Part shown: positions 47,529 to 57,040 of the stretch, piece after piece | How positions within the stretch are numbered: the stretch's first letter is position 1 | Layout: the number at the start of each line of letters is the position of its first letter | Assembly (NCBI RefSeq): GCF_030161375.1 | Contig: NZ_BSSQ01000001.1 | Span: 124,001-188,000 of the forward strand | DNA length: 64,000 nt | Direction of reading: 5' to 3' | From: Paenibacillus glycanilyticus | GTDB taxonomy: Bacteria; Bacillota; Bacilli; Paenibacillales; Paenibacillaceae | The notes under the pieces: generated by a model | Told to the model about the DNA's origin: nothing | Databases searched by the model: none | Seen by the model: only the letters and a program-made list of their open reading frames with translations | Translations under genes and position numbers: made by a program

Positions 47529-49628
47529 CTAGCCGCGCTCGACTCCGACCCTGTCCAGGAACGCTTCTCCGTAATGGGCGACAAGCCTCAAATAGCTTTC
47601 CGCCGCGGCGCCGTTCCCCCAATCATAAATCGTGAATTCGCCCATGTAATCGTCGTCCGCGCTTGTTCGGCCTCCATGGCCGTAATTTTCCATCATGAAT
47701 CCGTAGTCCTCTTCTCCGAAAAAAGGCCATGCATGCTCCCAGCGCCCCTTCGCCGCCGGATTCTCCGGACAGTACATCAACGCAAACGACACGCGGAGCG
47801 CCGCGATTCCGCGTTCAACATACTCTTCTACTCCAAGCTCCAAGCCGTAGCGGATAATCGTCTCGGCGAATAAGCTTTGGCGAGCATCGTTCCACTCTCC
47901 ATCTGCATTCATAACGCCGAAGCCGCCGACCGCCGGAACGAAAATATAGGGCGGCTGCCATGAAGCTTGCGTCATCAGCAGCTCGTCAAGGCAACGGCGG
48001 CCGAGCTGCAAATACGCGGAATCGCCGCTCGTTACGTAGCTGTCCAGCAGCGCCTCCGCCGTCCAGAACATCGAGAAGTTGCACTGCTTATACATGTTGT
48101 TGCGTTCAATCTTACGGCCGATCCATTCTTCACGTCCAAACGGACAGCAGGAATAATAGGTTTCGAAATCCTCCCAGCGACCGAGCGGAACGACATGCTG
48201 AGCGACCGCGTCTATCGCTTGCAGTGCGGCAGTGTGATACATTTCATTGCCGGTTATTCGGTACAGCTTTAGCAGAAAGGTAACGGACATCGACGTCTCC
48301 GGGCTGTCATCGAGTACGCCGCATGGCTTATGCGTCTTCTCGTCGATCCAGCCTGGGAAGAAGCCGCGCTCGTCCTGCAGTCGCAGCAGGGCGTCGCCGT
48401 AACGGACAGCGTAGTCGAGCAATCGTCCGTCGGGCTCCAGCTCTTCATGCCAGCGAAGCATCTGCAGCGCGGTCCAGCTCATATCGAGAATGTGCAAAGG
48501 CGCGTCCTTGACGACGCCGGTGAATGGATTGCGATTTGAATTGCCCCAATAGTAGGTGTGCCAGCCTTTGGCTCGATTGATCTTCCGGCCGTCCTCTTCC
48601 ACGGATTCCATCTCCGCGGCTAGGACCGAAGGGAAGAAGCCGCCGCTTTGCGGAGCGGCCAGCGCCAGCTCCTTCGTTTGCCGCGCGCGCTCCATGTAGC
48701 TCTTGTTGCCGGTGCGCTGTCCGAAGCGGAATAACCCTTGCGCCGAGCGCAGCGAGCTGAACCATGCCTGGTTCCAGACGGAGCGGAATTCCCGTTCGCT
48801 CGCCTCCCCCGGGTAGTTTGGACTTTGCGTTACGTTTACGATAAAGACCGGCGCTCCTACCTTGCGATCGCCGAGGTCGATGCTTTGCCAAATAGCGTCT
48901 TGCCAGCCGCGGAACGCCCACTCATACGCGTATTTGGCGTACGGCTCGAGAGAGCCTCGCAGCGGTTCGCCGGAGCGATACAACTTGCCGCCCCAGCCTT
49001 CCCATAGGAACGCCAGAGCTTCCCGCCACGGGTTCGCCAGATCGTCAGCTTCGGTCGACACGCGAGCATAGAAGCCAAATTCGAGCTCGCCAGCCGGGAA
49101 CACCGCGCCCGGCCGCCGAACGTACAACACGTGCTCCCGAACGGCTGTGGCGGACAGACCAAGCGTCAGCTCACTCCGGGGAGCGTCCAGATCCATGTAC
49201 CAGCGCGGCGAATCGGCGGCGCCGGATGCAGAAGTCTCCGGCATCGCCAGCATCGCGTCCGGGTCGGGGATGATCGTCAGCAGCCGCTCGCTGTCGCCAG
49301 CGATAAGCGCTGGCGAGCGGAACGAGTGCTGGTCAACGACATGATCGGCTGTCGGCGTCAAATGCGGCGACCAATGAAACGTCGGCGCGAACGCCGGGCG
49401 GATCGTCACGCGCCAATCGTCCTGCCGGATATCCTCGGCCAGATGGAAGCTGAGGCGAATCCTCGCCAGCCCCGGCTCTACATAGAAGATGGACGTATTC
49501 GGAAGCTCTCCCCCAAGCTCTCCATATTCGATCGAACGGATGAAAGGGGCGAATTCCGGAGCGAGCATCAAGCTTACTGCCGCGTGAGATGCATCCTCCC
49601 CTGACGATCGTTCGGGTAAGTTCGACAT
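47529..49628 (-). CDS. Unrecognised protein with (alpha/alpha)-barrel-like C-terminal half
   Basis: A 699-residue cytoplasmic protein. The first 220 residues are beta-rich. The rest has repeating Trp/Tyr-rich helices of the kind found in (alpha/alpha)6 glycosidases and lyases (SVWNQAWFSSLRSAQGLF near 290, DAPLHILDMSWTALQMLRW near 385, ERGFFPGWIDEKTH near 430, NNMYKQCNFSMFWTAEALLDSY near 525). I cannot place it in a named GH or PL family. Its position between a heparinase-like lyase and two GH172 genes makes a role in oligosaccharide breakdown likely. The start is the ATG at 49628, seven bases after GGAGGG. Confidence 0.7.
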   Translation of the reverse strand: MSNLPERSSGEDASHAAVSLMLAPEFAPFIRSIEYGELGGELPNTSIFYVEPGLARIRLSFHLAEDIRQDDWRVTIRPAFAPTFHWSPHLTPTADHVVDQHSFRSPALIAGDSERLLTIIPDPDAMLAMPETSASGAADSPRWYMDLDAPRSELTLGLSATAVREHVLYVRRPGAVFPAGELEFGFYARVSTEADDLANPWREALAFLWEGWGGKLYRSGEPLRGSLEPYAKYAYEWAFRGWQDAIWQSIDLGDRKVGAPVFIVNVTQSPNYPGEASEREFRSVWNQAWFSSLRSAQGLFRFGQRTGNKSYMERARQTKELALAAPQSGGFFPSVLAAEMESVEEDGRKINRAKGWHTYYWGNSNRNPFTGVVKDAPLHILDMSWTALQMLRWHEELEPDGRLLDYAVRYGDALLRLQDERGFFPGWIDEKTHKPCGVLDDSPETSMSVTFLLKLYRITGNEMYHTAALQAIDAVAQHVVPLGRWEDFETYYSCCPFGREEWIGRKIERNNMYKQCNFSMFWTAEALLDSYVTSGDSAYLQLGRRCLDELLMTQASWQPPYIFVPAVGGFGVMNADGEWNDARQSLFAETIIRYGLELGVEEYVERGIAALRVSFALMYCPENPAAKGRWEHAWPFFGEEDYGFMMENYGHGGRTSADDDYMGEFTIYDWGNGAAAESYLRLVAHYGEAFLDRVGVERG

Positions 49629-49658
49629 CAAGATTCCCTCCTGTTAAACGCGATTCGA

Positions 49659-51551
49659 TCAGCCGCGATCAAGCGTAACGATGATCGTTCTCTCGCCGAG
49701 AGCGATCGGCTGCCGTTCCTCCAATACGATGCGGTACATTTGGTCGCCCCAGTTTCTTCTCAAGCGGCTATCCATGTCATCGATCTTCTCGATTCGCACG
49801 CGGAGACACTCGGCATCGTAACGGACGACCGCCTGCTTGCCGGCCGCATAAGCAAGCCGGATCTCGCCGCTATCTTCGCCGTGAACCTCTGGCTCGCACG
49901 GCGTGATCAACGAATGGAACATCTGTGCCGGAACGCCGTCTTTCATCGCAAAAACATCTCTGACCGTCACTGCCGCAACGCCGTCCCGGTCCAACCGAAC
50001 CGTGCGGTCCCACGCTGCGATGCCAGCCTCTTGCGGATACGCTTCGGCGATGTCCATTCGCAGCTCGGAGCGGCCGCCTTGCAGCGAGTATTTCGCGTTT
50101 CGCGCCTTGTGCCGCTCGCCGCTCTGCTGCAGCACCCCTCGCACTGTCGGCAGGTTATGGTACTGCGATTGCAAGTACCATAACTCATAGCGCTGCGCGC
50201 TAAACGTCTGCGCCTTATATTCCTCCGTGCCGAGATCGACAAGCAGCGGATAACCGTCGGCGAAGACGAGGAAGCTGCCAACGTCGTTATGGTTGTGCGC
50301 CTCCCCGTTATTGCCGCCCTTGGCCGCGACATACAGCCCTTGCTCAGTGCCTTCACGCTGCCTTGCGGTCATCACTTCGGTAACGCGGAACCAGGCATCG
50401 CGCATATAGGGAGCATCGGCTTTCTGCGCAAGCCGTTCATTCTCGACGAACAAATCCCGCGCGTAACTATACAAGTTAAACCAAATACGCGTGCTTGGAT
50501 CGCCGCTTAACGGCAGGCTGGCGCCTAGACGGATAAGCGATTCATCCCCCGTGCTAAGGCCGTAGCGATATACACCTCCGCCTCCCGGACTCGCCTTAAC
50601 ATCGCAATCGGCGAAGGCGACATAATAATCGCCATGAATGTGTACTTTGGGCATATAAGCGCCAATATCCTTAACGATCTGCTCTGCGAAAATATCGAAA
50701 CGTCCTTGCGACGCCAGCCACAGCATCTCCAGGCATTCATACAAACCGCCAGCTGCCGCGCTCCAATAAGACGGTCCTTCGTCGCAGCAGCCGTCAGCCG
50801 GATATGCCGCGATAAAAGCGTCAAGGCTTCGCAGCACCTTGGCAATTCCCTTTCTTCTGACGTCCGGATCCTCCTCGATAAGCAAGAGTCCCGCCAGTAC
50901 CGGACCGTTGCACCATGGATTCCAATTGTTGACCCGCTCGCCCGGAGTGAAGCCTTGCCACCAGTAATCGTCGTGCTCAAGGTAAGGCTTCAGCATCCGA
51001 TCCTTCGTCTCCGAAACGATGCGCTCGTTAATTCGAGGGCTGATAGTATCAAACTTGGTTCCTAGCAAATAACGGGTCCACAGGAGTAGCCGCGCCGTCT
51101 CCACGGAGGACAGCTCAACTCCGTACTCCGTACGGCTTGGAAGGCTCTCCTGCTTATCAAATTCCTTCCAGTGGCTGCGATGGCCCGGGAACACCCAGGT
51201 CGTTTCCTCGCAGATGGCGAAAATCCCGTTCATGATTTGATCAAGGTATTTGCCTTCGCCTTCCATGCATTCGGCGATCACGAGTATGCCTAGCACGCTT
51301 CTCCGTTCGAAATAGGCGAGACTGAGTCGCGACAGATCGCCGCTTGTCCAATAGGCACGATAGTCCGATACCTTAAGAACCGGCCAGCCGTAATCCACAT
51401 AACGGTCCGCAAGTCTCAGCCAATTCTCTCTCTTCTTTGGCGATATAGCCCCCCAGGCCGCGCGGTCTTCCTCCTTCGGAAATGGCGCGTAGGGGCCTTC
51501 CCCGAAGCCAAGCTCCTCAAGCCGTTCCGTACCGTAACGTTCATATAACAC
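49659..51551 (-). CDS. Heparinase II/III-like polysaccharide lyase family protein
   Basis: A 630-residue protein without signal peptide. It has an (alpha/alpha) toroid N-terminal half (GPVLAGLLLIEEDPDVR and CCDEGPSYWSAAAGGLYECLEML near 230-275) and a beta-sandwich C-terminal half introduced by the hallmark NNGEAHNHNDVGSFLVFADGYPLLVDLG near residue 425. This is the heparinase II/III arrangement, in which Tyr/His pairs drive beta-elimination of uronates. The substrate cannot be read. The start is the GTG at 51551, ten bases after GGGAGG. A longer frame to 51623 runs through the upstream terminator and is unlikely. It is followed by the (alpha/alpha)-type protein gene 30 bp on. Confidence 0.82.
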   Translation of the reverse strand: MLYERYGTERLEELGFGEGPYAPFPKEEDRAAWGAISPKKRENWLRLADRYVDYGWPVLKVSDYRAYWTSGDLSRLSLAYFERRSVLGILVIAECMEGEGKYLDQIMNGIFAICEETTWVFPGHRSHWKEFDKQESLPSRTEYGVELSSVETARLLLWTRYLLGTKFDTISPRINERIVSETKDRMLKPYLEHDDYWWQGFTPGERVNNWNPWCNGPVLAGLLLIEEDPDVRRKGIAKVLRSLDAFIAAYPADGCCDEGPSYWSAAAGGLYECLEMLWLASQGRFDIFAEQIVKDIGAYMPKVHIHGDYYVAFADCDVKASPGGGGVYRYGLSTGDESLIRLGASLPLSGDPSTRIWFNLYSYARDLFVENERLAQKADAPYMRDAWFRVTEVMTARQREGTEQGLYVAAKGGNNGEAHNHNDVGSFLVFADGYPLLVDLGTEEYKAQTFSAQRYELWYLQSQYHNLPTVRGVLQQSGERHKARNAKYSLQGGRSELRMDIAEAYPQEAGIAAWDRTVRLDRDGVAAVTVRDVFAMKDGVPAQMFHSLITPCEPEVHGEDSGEIRLAYAAGKQAVVRYDAECLRVRIEKIDDMDSRLRRNWGDQMYRIVLEERQPIALGERTIIVTLDRG

Positions 51552-51578
51552 CGTTCTATCGCCTCCCGTCTCTGTTAG

Positions 51579-51611
51579 AAAACCGCCCTGATCTAATGAA
51601 CAGGACGGCTT
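51579..51611 (-). terminator. Rho-independent terminator or attenuator after the ABC permease genes
   Basis: AAGCCGTCCTG and CAGGGCGGTTTT pair with one G-U around a 10-base loop, and the minus strand continues TTTTCTAAC. It lies between the LplC-like permease and the lyase gene, so enzyme expression may be partly uncoupled from the transporter. Confidence 0.7.
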
Positions 51612-51624
51612 ACCCGGCAACAAC

Positions 51625-52512
51625 TTATTCCTTGACGCTTCCGAGCGTCATGCCGCTCATGAAGTATCGCTGCAGGAACGGATATACGCATAGCACCGGC
51701 ACCATGCCGAGGAAAATTTGCGCGGCGCGCACCGATCGGTCATTTAACTGCGACAACAATAGCAGCATGTTAGGATCCGATATGGTAGACATATCCATGC
51801 GGACAATAATGGTCTGCAAGTAGCTGGCAAGCGGATAGTGGATCGGATCGTCCATATAGATTAGCCCATTGAACCATTCGTTCCAGTGCGACACGATCGC
51901 GAACAGCGTCACTGTAGCAATTGAAGGCATGGAGAGCGGAATGATGATCCGCCAGAGCGTCTGCCAATGTCCGGCGCCGTCGATGAACGCCGACTCCGAC
52001 AGCTCCTTCGGCAAGCCTCTGAAGAAGTTGAGCATCAGAATGACGTTAAAGATAGGAAGCGCACCCGGCAGCACAAGCGCCCAAATGCTGTCGAGCAGGT
52101 GCAAATTGCGCACGATCATATAGGACGGAATCAATCCGCCGGAGAACAGCATCGTGAAGACGAAGAACCAGGCATATCCCGTTCGGAACTTCAGATTCGC
52201 CGCTTCCTTAGACAGCGGATAGGCCGTAAGCACCGTTAGCAGCATGTTAATGCTGACGCCTAACAATACGCGCTGTACGGAGACGCCCGTTGAGACCAGG
52301 AACTCATGCTTCTCCGCAACGAACTTGTAAGCCTTCCAAGAGAAGTCGACCGGCCATAGCGTAACTTTGCCCGCTTCAATTGCGGCGGCCGAGCTTAAGG
52401 AGACGGAGAAGAGATTCAATAAAGGCAGAATGCTGATAAGGGACAATAAAGCAAGGAAAGTATAGTTGAAAACAACGAACAGCTTGCGACTCCATGAGTA
52501 GGGTTGAACCAT
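51625..52512 (-). CDS. Carbohydrate ABC transporter permease, LplC/YtcP type
   Basis: A 295-residue permease. It has six helices, a long N-terminal VTLWPVDFSWKAYKFV segment, the EAA-like FIDGAGHWQTLWRIIIPLSMP near residue 180, and the C-terminal ending VLCVYPFLQRYFMSGMTLGSVKE, diagnostic of LplC-like proteins. It forms a dimer with the LplB-like permease just upstream. RBS AAGGAGG precedes the ATG. No ATPase gene is in the cluster. Importers of this class take up uronic-acid-containing, rhamnose-containing or other complex oligosaccharides, consistent with the enzymes around it. Confidence 0.9.
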   Translation of the reverse strand: MVQPYSWSRKLFVVFNYTFLALLSLISILPLLNLFSVSLSSAAAIEAGKVTLWPVDFSWKAYKFVAEKHEFLVSTGVSVQRVLLGVSINMLLTVLTAYPLSKEAANLKFRTGYAWFFVFTMLFSGGLIPSYMIVRNLHLLDSIWALVLPGALPIFNVILMLNFFRGLPKELSESAFIDGAGHWQTLWRIIIPLSMPSIATVTLFAIVSHWNEWFNGLIYMDDPIHYPLASYLQTIIVRMDMSTISDPNMLLLLSQLNDRSVRAAQIFLGMVPVLCVYPFLQRYFMSGMTLGSVKE

Positions 52513-52533
52513 GACAATCCTCCTTGCAGCTGA

Positions 52534-53433
52534 TCAGAAAATGCGATAATTGGCGAAACGATAAGCTAAGAAGTAGGACAACGAGATGAGGACAAGCGAG
52601 ATCACTGACTTAAATAGTCCGACGGCGGTCGCCACTCCATATTGAGCGCTGGCCAGGCCGATCCGGTAAACGTAAGTATCGAGAATGTCGCCCGTCGAAT
52701 AGACGGATGGATTATAGAGGTTGAACACTTGGTCGAAGCCGGCGTTCAGCACGTTTCCGAGCGCGAGCGTCGTAAGCAATATCGTAATGGGAATGATCGC
52801 TGGAATCGTCACGTGAAGCGTTTGTTTCCAGCGGTTCGCCCCGTCCAGAACGGCTGCTTCGTACAATGACGGATTTACGGCAGTGATGGCAGCCAAATAG
52901 ACAACCGTTCCGAAGCCAAACTCCTTCAATACGTCGGTTATCGCCAGCACGTAAGGAAACCACTTATCATTGCCGAGGAAGAACACTTTATCGAAGCCGA
53001 GCCATCCTAGTACCTGATTGACGATCCCGGAAGTTGGAGACAGCACGTCAATCAAGATGCCGGCCATAATGACCCAAGACATAAAGTGCGGCATATAGAT
53101 AATCGTTTGGACGCTGCGCTTATAGAACTTCTTCCTGATCTCATTCAGTAGAAGCGCGGTGACAAGCGGCGCGAAGAGTCCACCGATAATTTTCATAAAA
53201 GCGATAAATACCGTATTCCGCAGTACTCCCCTAGTCTCGGACAAGTTATAGATATATCGGAAATGATCCAATCCGACCCACTCGGAGCGAAAAATCCCTT
53301 TTACCGGGATAAAGTTCTCAAAGGCGATAACGATACCGACCATCGGGCCGTAGCTGAATAACAGCACGACGATAATTCCCGGCACCAGCATAAGGTGCAG
53401 CGGCAATTCCAATCTCCAATTTCTGCGGCTCAA
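52534..53433 (-). CDS. Carbohydrate ABC transporter permease, LplB type
   Basis: A 299-residue permease with the LplB hallmarks FENFIPVKGIFRSEWVGLDHFRYI near residue 35, YEAAVLDGANRWKQTLHVTIPAI near 195, and the ending SYFLAYRFANYRIF. The start codon is TTG at 53433, seven bases after GGAGGG. It pairs with the LplC-like protein encoded 21 bp downstream. The binding-protein gene lies upstream, separated by a hairpin that may tune permease levels. Confidence 0.9.
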   Translation of the reverse strand: MSRRNWRLELPLHLMLVPGIIVVLLFSYGPMVGIVIAFENFIPVKGIFRSEWVGLDHFRYIYNLSETRGVLRNTVFIAFMKIIGGLFAPLVTALLLNEIRKKFYKRSVQTIIYMPHFMSWVIMAGILIDVLSPTSGIVNQVLGWLGFDKVFFLGNDKWFPYVLAITDVLKEFGFGTVVYLAAITAVNPSLYEAAVLDGANRWKQTLHVTIPAIIPITILLTTLALGNVLNAGFDQVFNLYNPSVYSTGDILDTYVYRIGLASAQYGVATAVGLFKSVISLVLISLSYFLAYRFANYRIF

Positions 53434-53463
53434 TAGATTTCCCTCCTGCCTGGTTACAAAGAA

Positions 53464-53494
53464 GGGATAGCGGCTAGCGGCTAGCCCCTATCCC
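53464..53494 (-). terminator. Hairpin between binding-protein and permease genes
   Basis: GGGATAG and CTATCCC flank GGCTAG/CTAGCC around a 3-base loop (53464-53494). The minus strand then reads CCCTTCTTTGT. It is placed as usual for partial termination after an abundant lipoprotein mRNA. Confidence 0.6.
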
Positions 53495-53505
53495 CTTGTT
53501 GCGTA

Positions 53506-55254
53506 TTATTGAACCATGCCGCTTGCGTTAACTTCGTCGAGAATACTCTGGCCGCCTGATGCAAGCCAATTCGCTGCCCACTCATCGAAGTAGTCGAGCG
53601 GCTTGGAACCCATAATAATCGATGTCATCATCTTGACTTCTTCGTCGCGAAGCGAAGGGCCTTTCGCGATCATCGTTGGAGTCGGATTGCCCACATACGT
53701 CGACGTGAACACTTGCTTGTTGTCTACGTACTGGCCGAGGAGGCTGAATACGCCGCCTTCCGCCCACAATTTGTTCGCAGCCCACATTGTTGCGTCGCCG
53801 GCCTCGAATTTAGCTACTTGATCGTAGTAGTTCTTCTGTTCGTCATTTAGCGCCGACGTATCGCCGGATTTCTTCGCTGCTTGAACCGCGGCAGCCGCCC
53901 TCGGATTGTTGCCCGGCAAGCCTCCGTTGATCGGCGCAAGTCCAAATTCGCCGTAGTCTTTGCCATCCACGGTAACCGTATGGTAATTCTTATCGAAGTG
54001 TCCGTAAATTTTCTCGATATACGTATTGAGCAGCAAGAACGGAGCCTCCGGATGTTTGGACTTCTTGCTTACGACAAAGTAATGCGAAGGCAATCCGCCC
54101 ATGCTTTGCGAGAGCGCCGGCTGATCGTCGGACGATACCAGCGGATAAATGCCCCAATCCGCGCCCGGAACGTCCTTGTACATATTGTTGATCGGCCATG
54201 TCGGCACCCAGAACGCGCCGAACGTCATTCCGACTTTGCCGGACGTAACGAGTTCCGCGGACTTATTGCCGTCGATAACGCTAAATTCCGGATAGATCGC
54301 ACCTTGCTTGAACAAGTCCGCCAGCTTGCCGAGAGCGGTCTTCACTTCCGGTTGAACGTCAGCCCATTGCGCCTTGCCGTCCGCACCTTTGATGAAGTTG
54401 AGGCTCGTGCCCGTTCCCTTGGTTGGGTTGAACGGATACGCGTGGTAACCGTTGAAGAAACCGTCAAGTCCGGACCAGCCGTTGAACAAGTTGTTGTCGA
54501 GGCTTAATCCGTACGTATCGTTCTTGCCGTTCTTGTCCGGATCGTTCTTCGTGAATGCCATGGCGATATTGATGACATCGTCCATCGTCTTCGGCGGCTG
54601 AAGCCCCAGATTGTTAAGCCAGTCTTTGCGAATATAGATAAGCTGAGTATCGGCGGCTTCTCCGCCGTCTGCCGGAATCCCCATGATTTTGCCGTCTATC
54701 GTTGCCGCTTTGAGGCGCAAGCTGTTACTTCCTTCGAACGAACTCTTCGTCAGATCGGAAGCGTACTTCGCGTACACATCGGTCAGATCCGCGATCGTGC
54801 CGGCTTGTACGAGAATCTGGAACTGCTGAGCGTCGACATTCATGAAGTCGGGCATATCGCCCGAAGCCATCGTTACGGCGATCTTGTTCTGATATTGCTC
54901 CGCATTTACTTTCCAAGTGTTCTTCACCTTAATGCCGAGATCGCTTTCGAACGTTTTGGTCCAAATATTCTCGTCATACGTATCGCCAGGCGCAAGCTCG
55001 GCTGCCTGATTGAGAGAGCGTACCGTCGTTACCTCGATCGGAGGATCGTATTTGCCTTCCGGGCCGTTAGGAACGGAATTGGTCGAAGCCGCAGGGCTTC
55101 CTTCCGTGCTTGTTGTTGCGCTTGGCGAGTTGCTGGCATTCGTAGACGCGTTGCCGTTGTCGCTGTTGGTGCAAGCCGTTACAGTTGTCATCAGAAGCAG
55201 CAATGAGAGCATTGCCGAGCCTTTCACTTTCGCTTTCGCTTTCTTCAACTCCAT
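53506..55254 (-). CDS. LplA-type sugar-binding lipoprotein
   Basis: A 582-residue lipoprotein with lipobox TVTAC (Cys28) and a Ser/Thr/Asn-rich linker to about residue 75. The mature binding domain has ENIWTKTFESDLGIKVKNTW near 105, DMPDFMNVDAQQFQILVQAG near 150, and IYIRKDWLNNLGLQPPKTMDD near 215, typical of the large LplA-like binding proteins of Paenibacillus. It feeds oligosaccharide to the LplB/LplC-like permeases downstream. The start is the ATG at 55254, behind AGGGGGC; an upstream extension of 21 codons is less likely. A response regulator and kinase are encoded directly upstream. Confidence 0.9.
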   Translation of the reverse strand: MELKKAKAKVKGSAMLSLLLLMTTVTACTNSDNGNASTNASNSPSATTSTEGSPAASTNSVPNGPEGKYDPPIEVTTVRSLNQAAELAPGDTYDENIWTKTFESDLGIKVKNTWKVNAEQYQNKIAVTMASGDMPDFMNVDAQQFQILVQAGTIADLTDVYAKYASDLTKSSFEGSNSLRLKAATIDGKIMGIPADGGEAADTQLIYIRKDWLNNLGLQPPKTMDDVINIAMAFTKNDPDKNGKNDTYGLSLDNNLFNGWSGLDGFFNGYHAYPFNPTKGTGTSLNFIKGADGKAQWADVQPEVKTALGKLADLFKQGAIYPEFSVIDGNKSAELVTSGKVGMTFGAFWVPTWPINNMYKDVPGADWGIYPLVSSDDQPALSQSMGGLPSHYFVVSKKSKHPEAPFLLLNTYIEKIYGHFDKNYHTVTVDGKDYGEFGLAPINGGLPGNNPRAAAAVQAAKKSGDTSALNDEQKNYYDQVAKFEAGDATMWAANKLWAEGGVFSLLGQYVDNKQVFTSTYVGNPTPTMIAKGPSLRDEEVKMMTSIIMGSKPLDYFDEWAANWLASGGQSILDEVNASGMVQ

Positions 55255-55359
55255 CTGTATGCCCCCTATATCCTGGGATAAATGTGGTACGCTTTCAGTA
55301 TGAGGCAGATCCGGCACGGCGAATATAATAAACCGTTTACCTTCCTTATCCTTTCATAT

Positions 55360-57036
55360 CTACTTAAGCGAATCGCGGTATTCCTGAGGCGTCAACGATG
55401 TTGTTTTTTTGAAAAAGCGGGTGAAATAGGACGCCGAATCGTACCCGATCCGCATGCCGATCTCATGAATCTTAAGGTGGCTCTCGCCGAGCAGCCGCTT
55501 CGCTATTTCGATTCTCCTCCCCGTGATATAGTCGCTGATCGTATGGCCCGTCTTCTGCTTATACAATCTGGAGAGGTAAAAAGGCGTCAGATAGACATGC
55601 TCGGCCAGGCGGTTCAGCGACAGATCCCCGTCGATTTGCTCCTCCACGTATTGATGAAGCTGCTCAACGACTTCGCTCGTTTCCTGCTCATTGCCGCCTT
55701 CCATCCGCTCGAACAGCAATTCCGCCAACTCGCGGAAAAAGCCGGTAGCTTCCCTCCACGAACGATGCTCCTGAATAGAAAGCAGCTTGCCCGGGATCGA
55801 TTGACCGCCGAAAGCCCCGAGCTCCCCGAACCGATTCAAATGCGGGATGAAGATCGCAGACAGCTCGTAGAACACCTCGAGCGGCAAGCCTGCCGCTAGC
55901 GTCGCCGGCTCGCCGACGGCTTCCGTAATCTCGTCGAACAGCTGCTCGAATTTGGCCCGTTCCTTCTGCATCAAGTATTGGTCGAGCATCCGGATGCGCT
56001 TGACCTTGCTTCGCGCCTTCTCGTCTACGCTTTCCTTCGCCCGGTCATCCGACAGCAGCATCTGGCTGCCGAGTCCAAGTCCGCGGCCGAACAGCTGCGA
56101 CAGCCGTTCGTATTTGGATGAGAGCATGTCCCACTCGAACGGCTCGCTGGAGACGACGAACGAGCACGCGAGCTTCAAATAGCGGCTGCAAGCGTCTTGC
56201 ACCGATTCGAGCATCCCAAGCAAGTAAGCGTGCAGGCCGGCCTCCGGATTGGCTTCCGCGTCTGCGCCTTCGTGCAGCGGGAGATTGCCTTCAATTGCCT
56301 GGCGATATCCCGACTCCGGCTTCGGCTGCAGCAGCCAGATCAGCCGCTCGTGATTGCCTCTGAAGTACGTCAAGTCGAATTCCAATGCTACGAATTCTTC
56401 GAAGATGTTGTTGATCGAATAAGCGAACAACAACTTATCGCCTATCGCCCTATCCTCGCGCCAGCGGTCGATCCGGGCGACGGCCATGACGACCGGCAAG
56501 TCCGGATCAAGCGGCACTTCAAACTGCGCGAACCGCTCTCTCCGCGCGGCTGACGACGAAGCTTCCCCTTCCAGCAGCCCCGTCAAATACTCCTTGCGCA
56601 GCGCCGGCAGCGCAAGCTTCAGGGAAGAGCGAGCGCTTTCGATCAGGCCTTCGTAGGTCACTTCCTCGGCAATGACGCGAATCGCCTTCTCGACCGAGGA
56701 GACAATCGAATCGTCTCCTTCCGTCTTCAGTACGTAATCAATCGCTCCTCCCCGAATAGACGACTGGATATAGCCAAACTCGTTATAACCTGTCAGGAAA
56801 ATCGACTTGCAGCGCGGCCAAAGGCGCAGCACCTCCTTCTGCAGCTCGATGCCGTTCATCTCCGGCATCTCGATATCCGTCAGCAGAATGTCGATGCGCA
56901 GTTTCCGCGCGACCGTCAGCGCTTCCGGTCCGTCAAACGCTTGATAGACCTCCAATGGATAGTCGGACTGCGAGAATAACTCGCTTAAGCCTTCCACGAT
57001 AATCGGCTCATCGTCTACGATCAACAGACGGTACAT
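55360..57036 (-). CDS. YesN-like response regulator, AraC-type output (polysaccharide locus)
   Basis: A 558-residue regulator. The receiver domain has LLIVDDEP, phospho-acceptor Asp54 in ILLTDIEMP, and DYVLKTEGD. A long middle region follows. The AraC-type DNA-binding domain (about 455-556) has LSLNRLAEHVYLTPFYLSRLYK and LKIHEIGMRIGYDSASYFTRFFKK, and ends TPQEYRDS. The gene starts 4 bp after the kinase gene and has AAAGGAG nine bases before the ATG. It should activate the LplA-type importer and the downstream enzyme genes. Confidence 0.9.
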   Translation of the reverse strand: MYRLLIVDDEPIIVEGLSELFSQSDYPLEVYQAFDGPEALTVARKLRIDILLTDIEMPEMNGIELQKEVLRLWPRCKSIFLTGYNEFGYIQSSIRGGAIDYVLKTEGDDSIVSSVEKAIRVIAEEVTYEGLIESARSSLKLALPALRKEYLTGLLEGEASSSAARRERFAQFEVPLDPDLPVVMAVARIDRWREDRAIGDKLLFAYSINNIFEEFVALEFDLTYFRGNHERLIWLLQPKPESGYRQAIEGNLPLHEGADAEANPEAGLHAYLLGMLESVQDACSRYLKLACSFVVSSEPFEWDMLSSKYERLSQLFGRGLGLGSQMLLSDDRAKESVDEKARSKVKRIRMLDQYLMQKERAKFEQLFDEITEAVGEPATLAAGLPLEVFYELSAIFIPHLNRFGELGAFGGQSIPGKLLSIQEHRSWREATGFFRELAELLFERMEGGNEQETSEVVEQLHQYVEEQIDGDLSLNRLAEHVYLTPFYLSRLYKQKTGHTISDYITGRRIEIAKRLLGESHLKIHEIGMRIGYDSASYFTRFFKKTTSLTPQEYRDSLK

Positions 57037-57040
57037 GGCT

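Noticed and set aside
55275..55295. cre-like TGAAAGCGTACC upstream of the LplA-type gene
   Set aside because: Only the left half matches the CcpA consensus; the right half has three or more mismatches.
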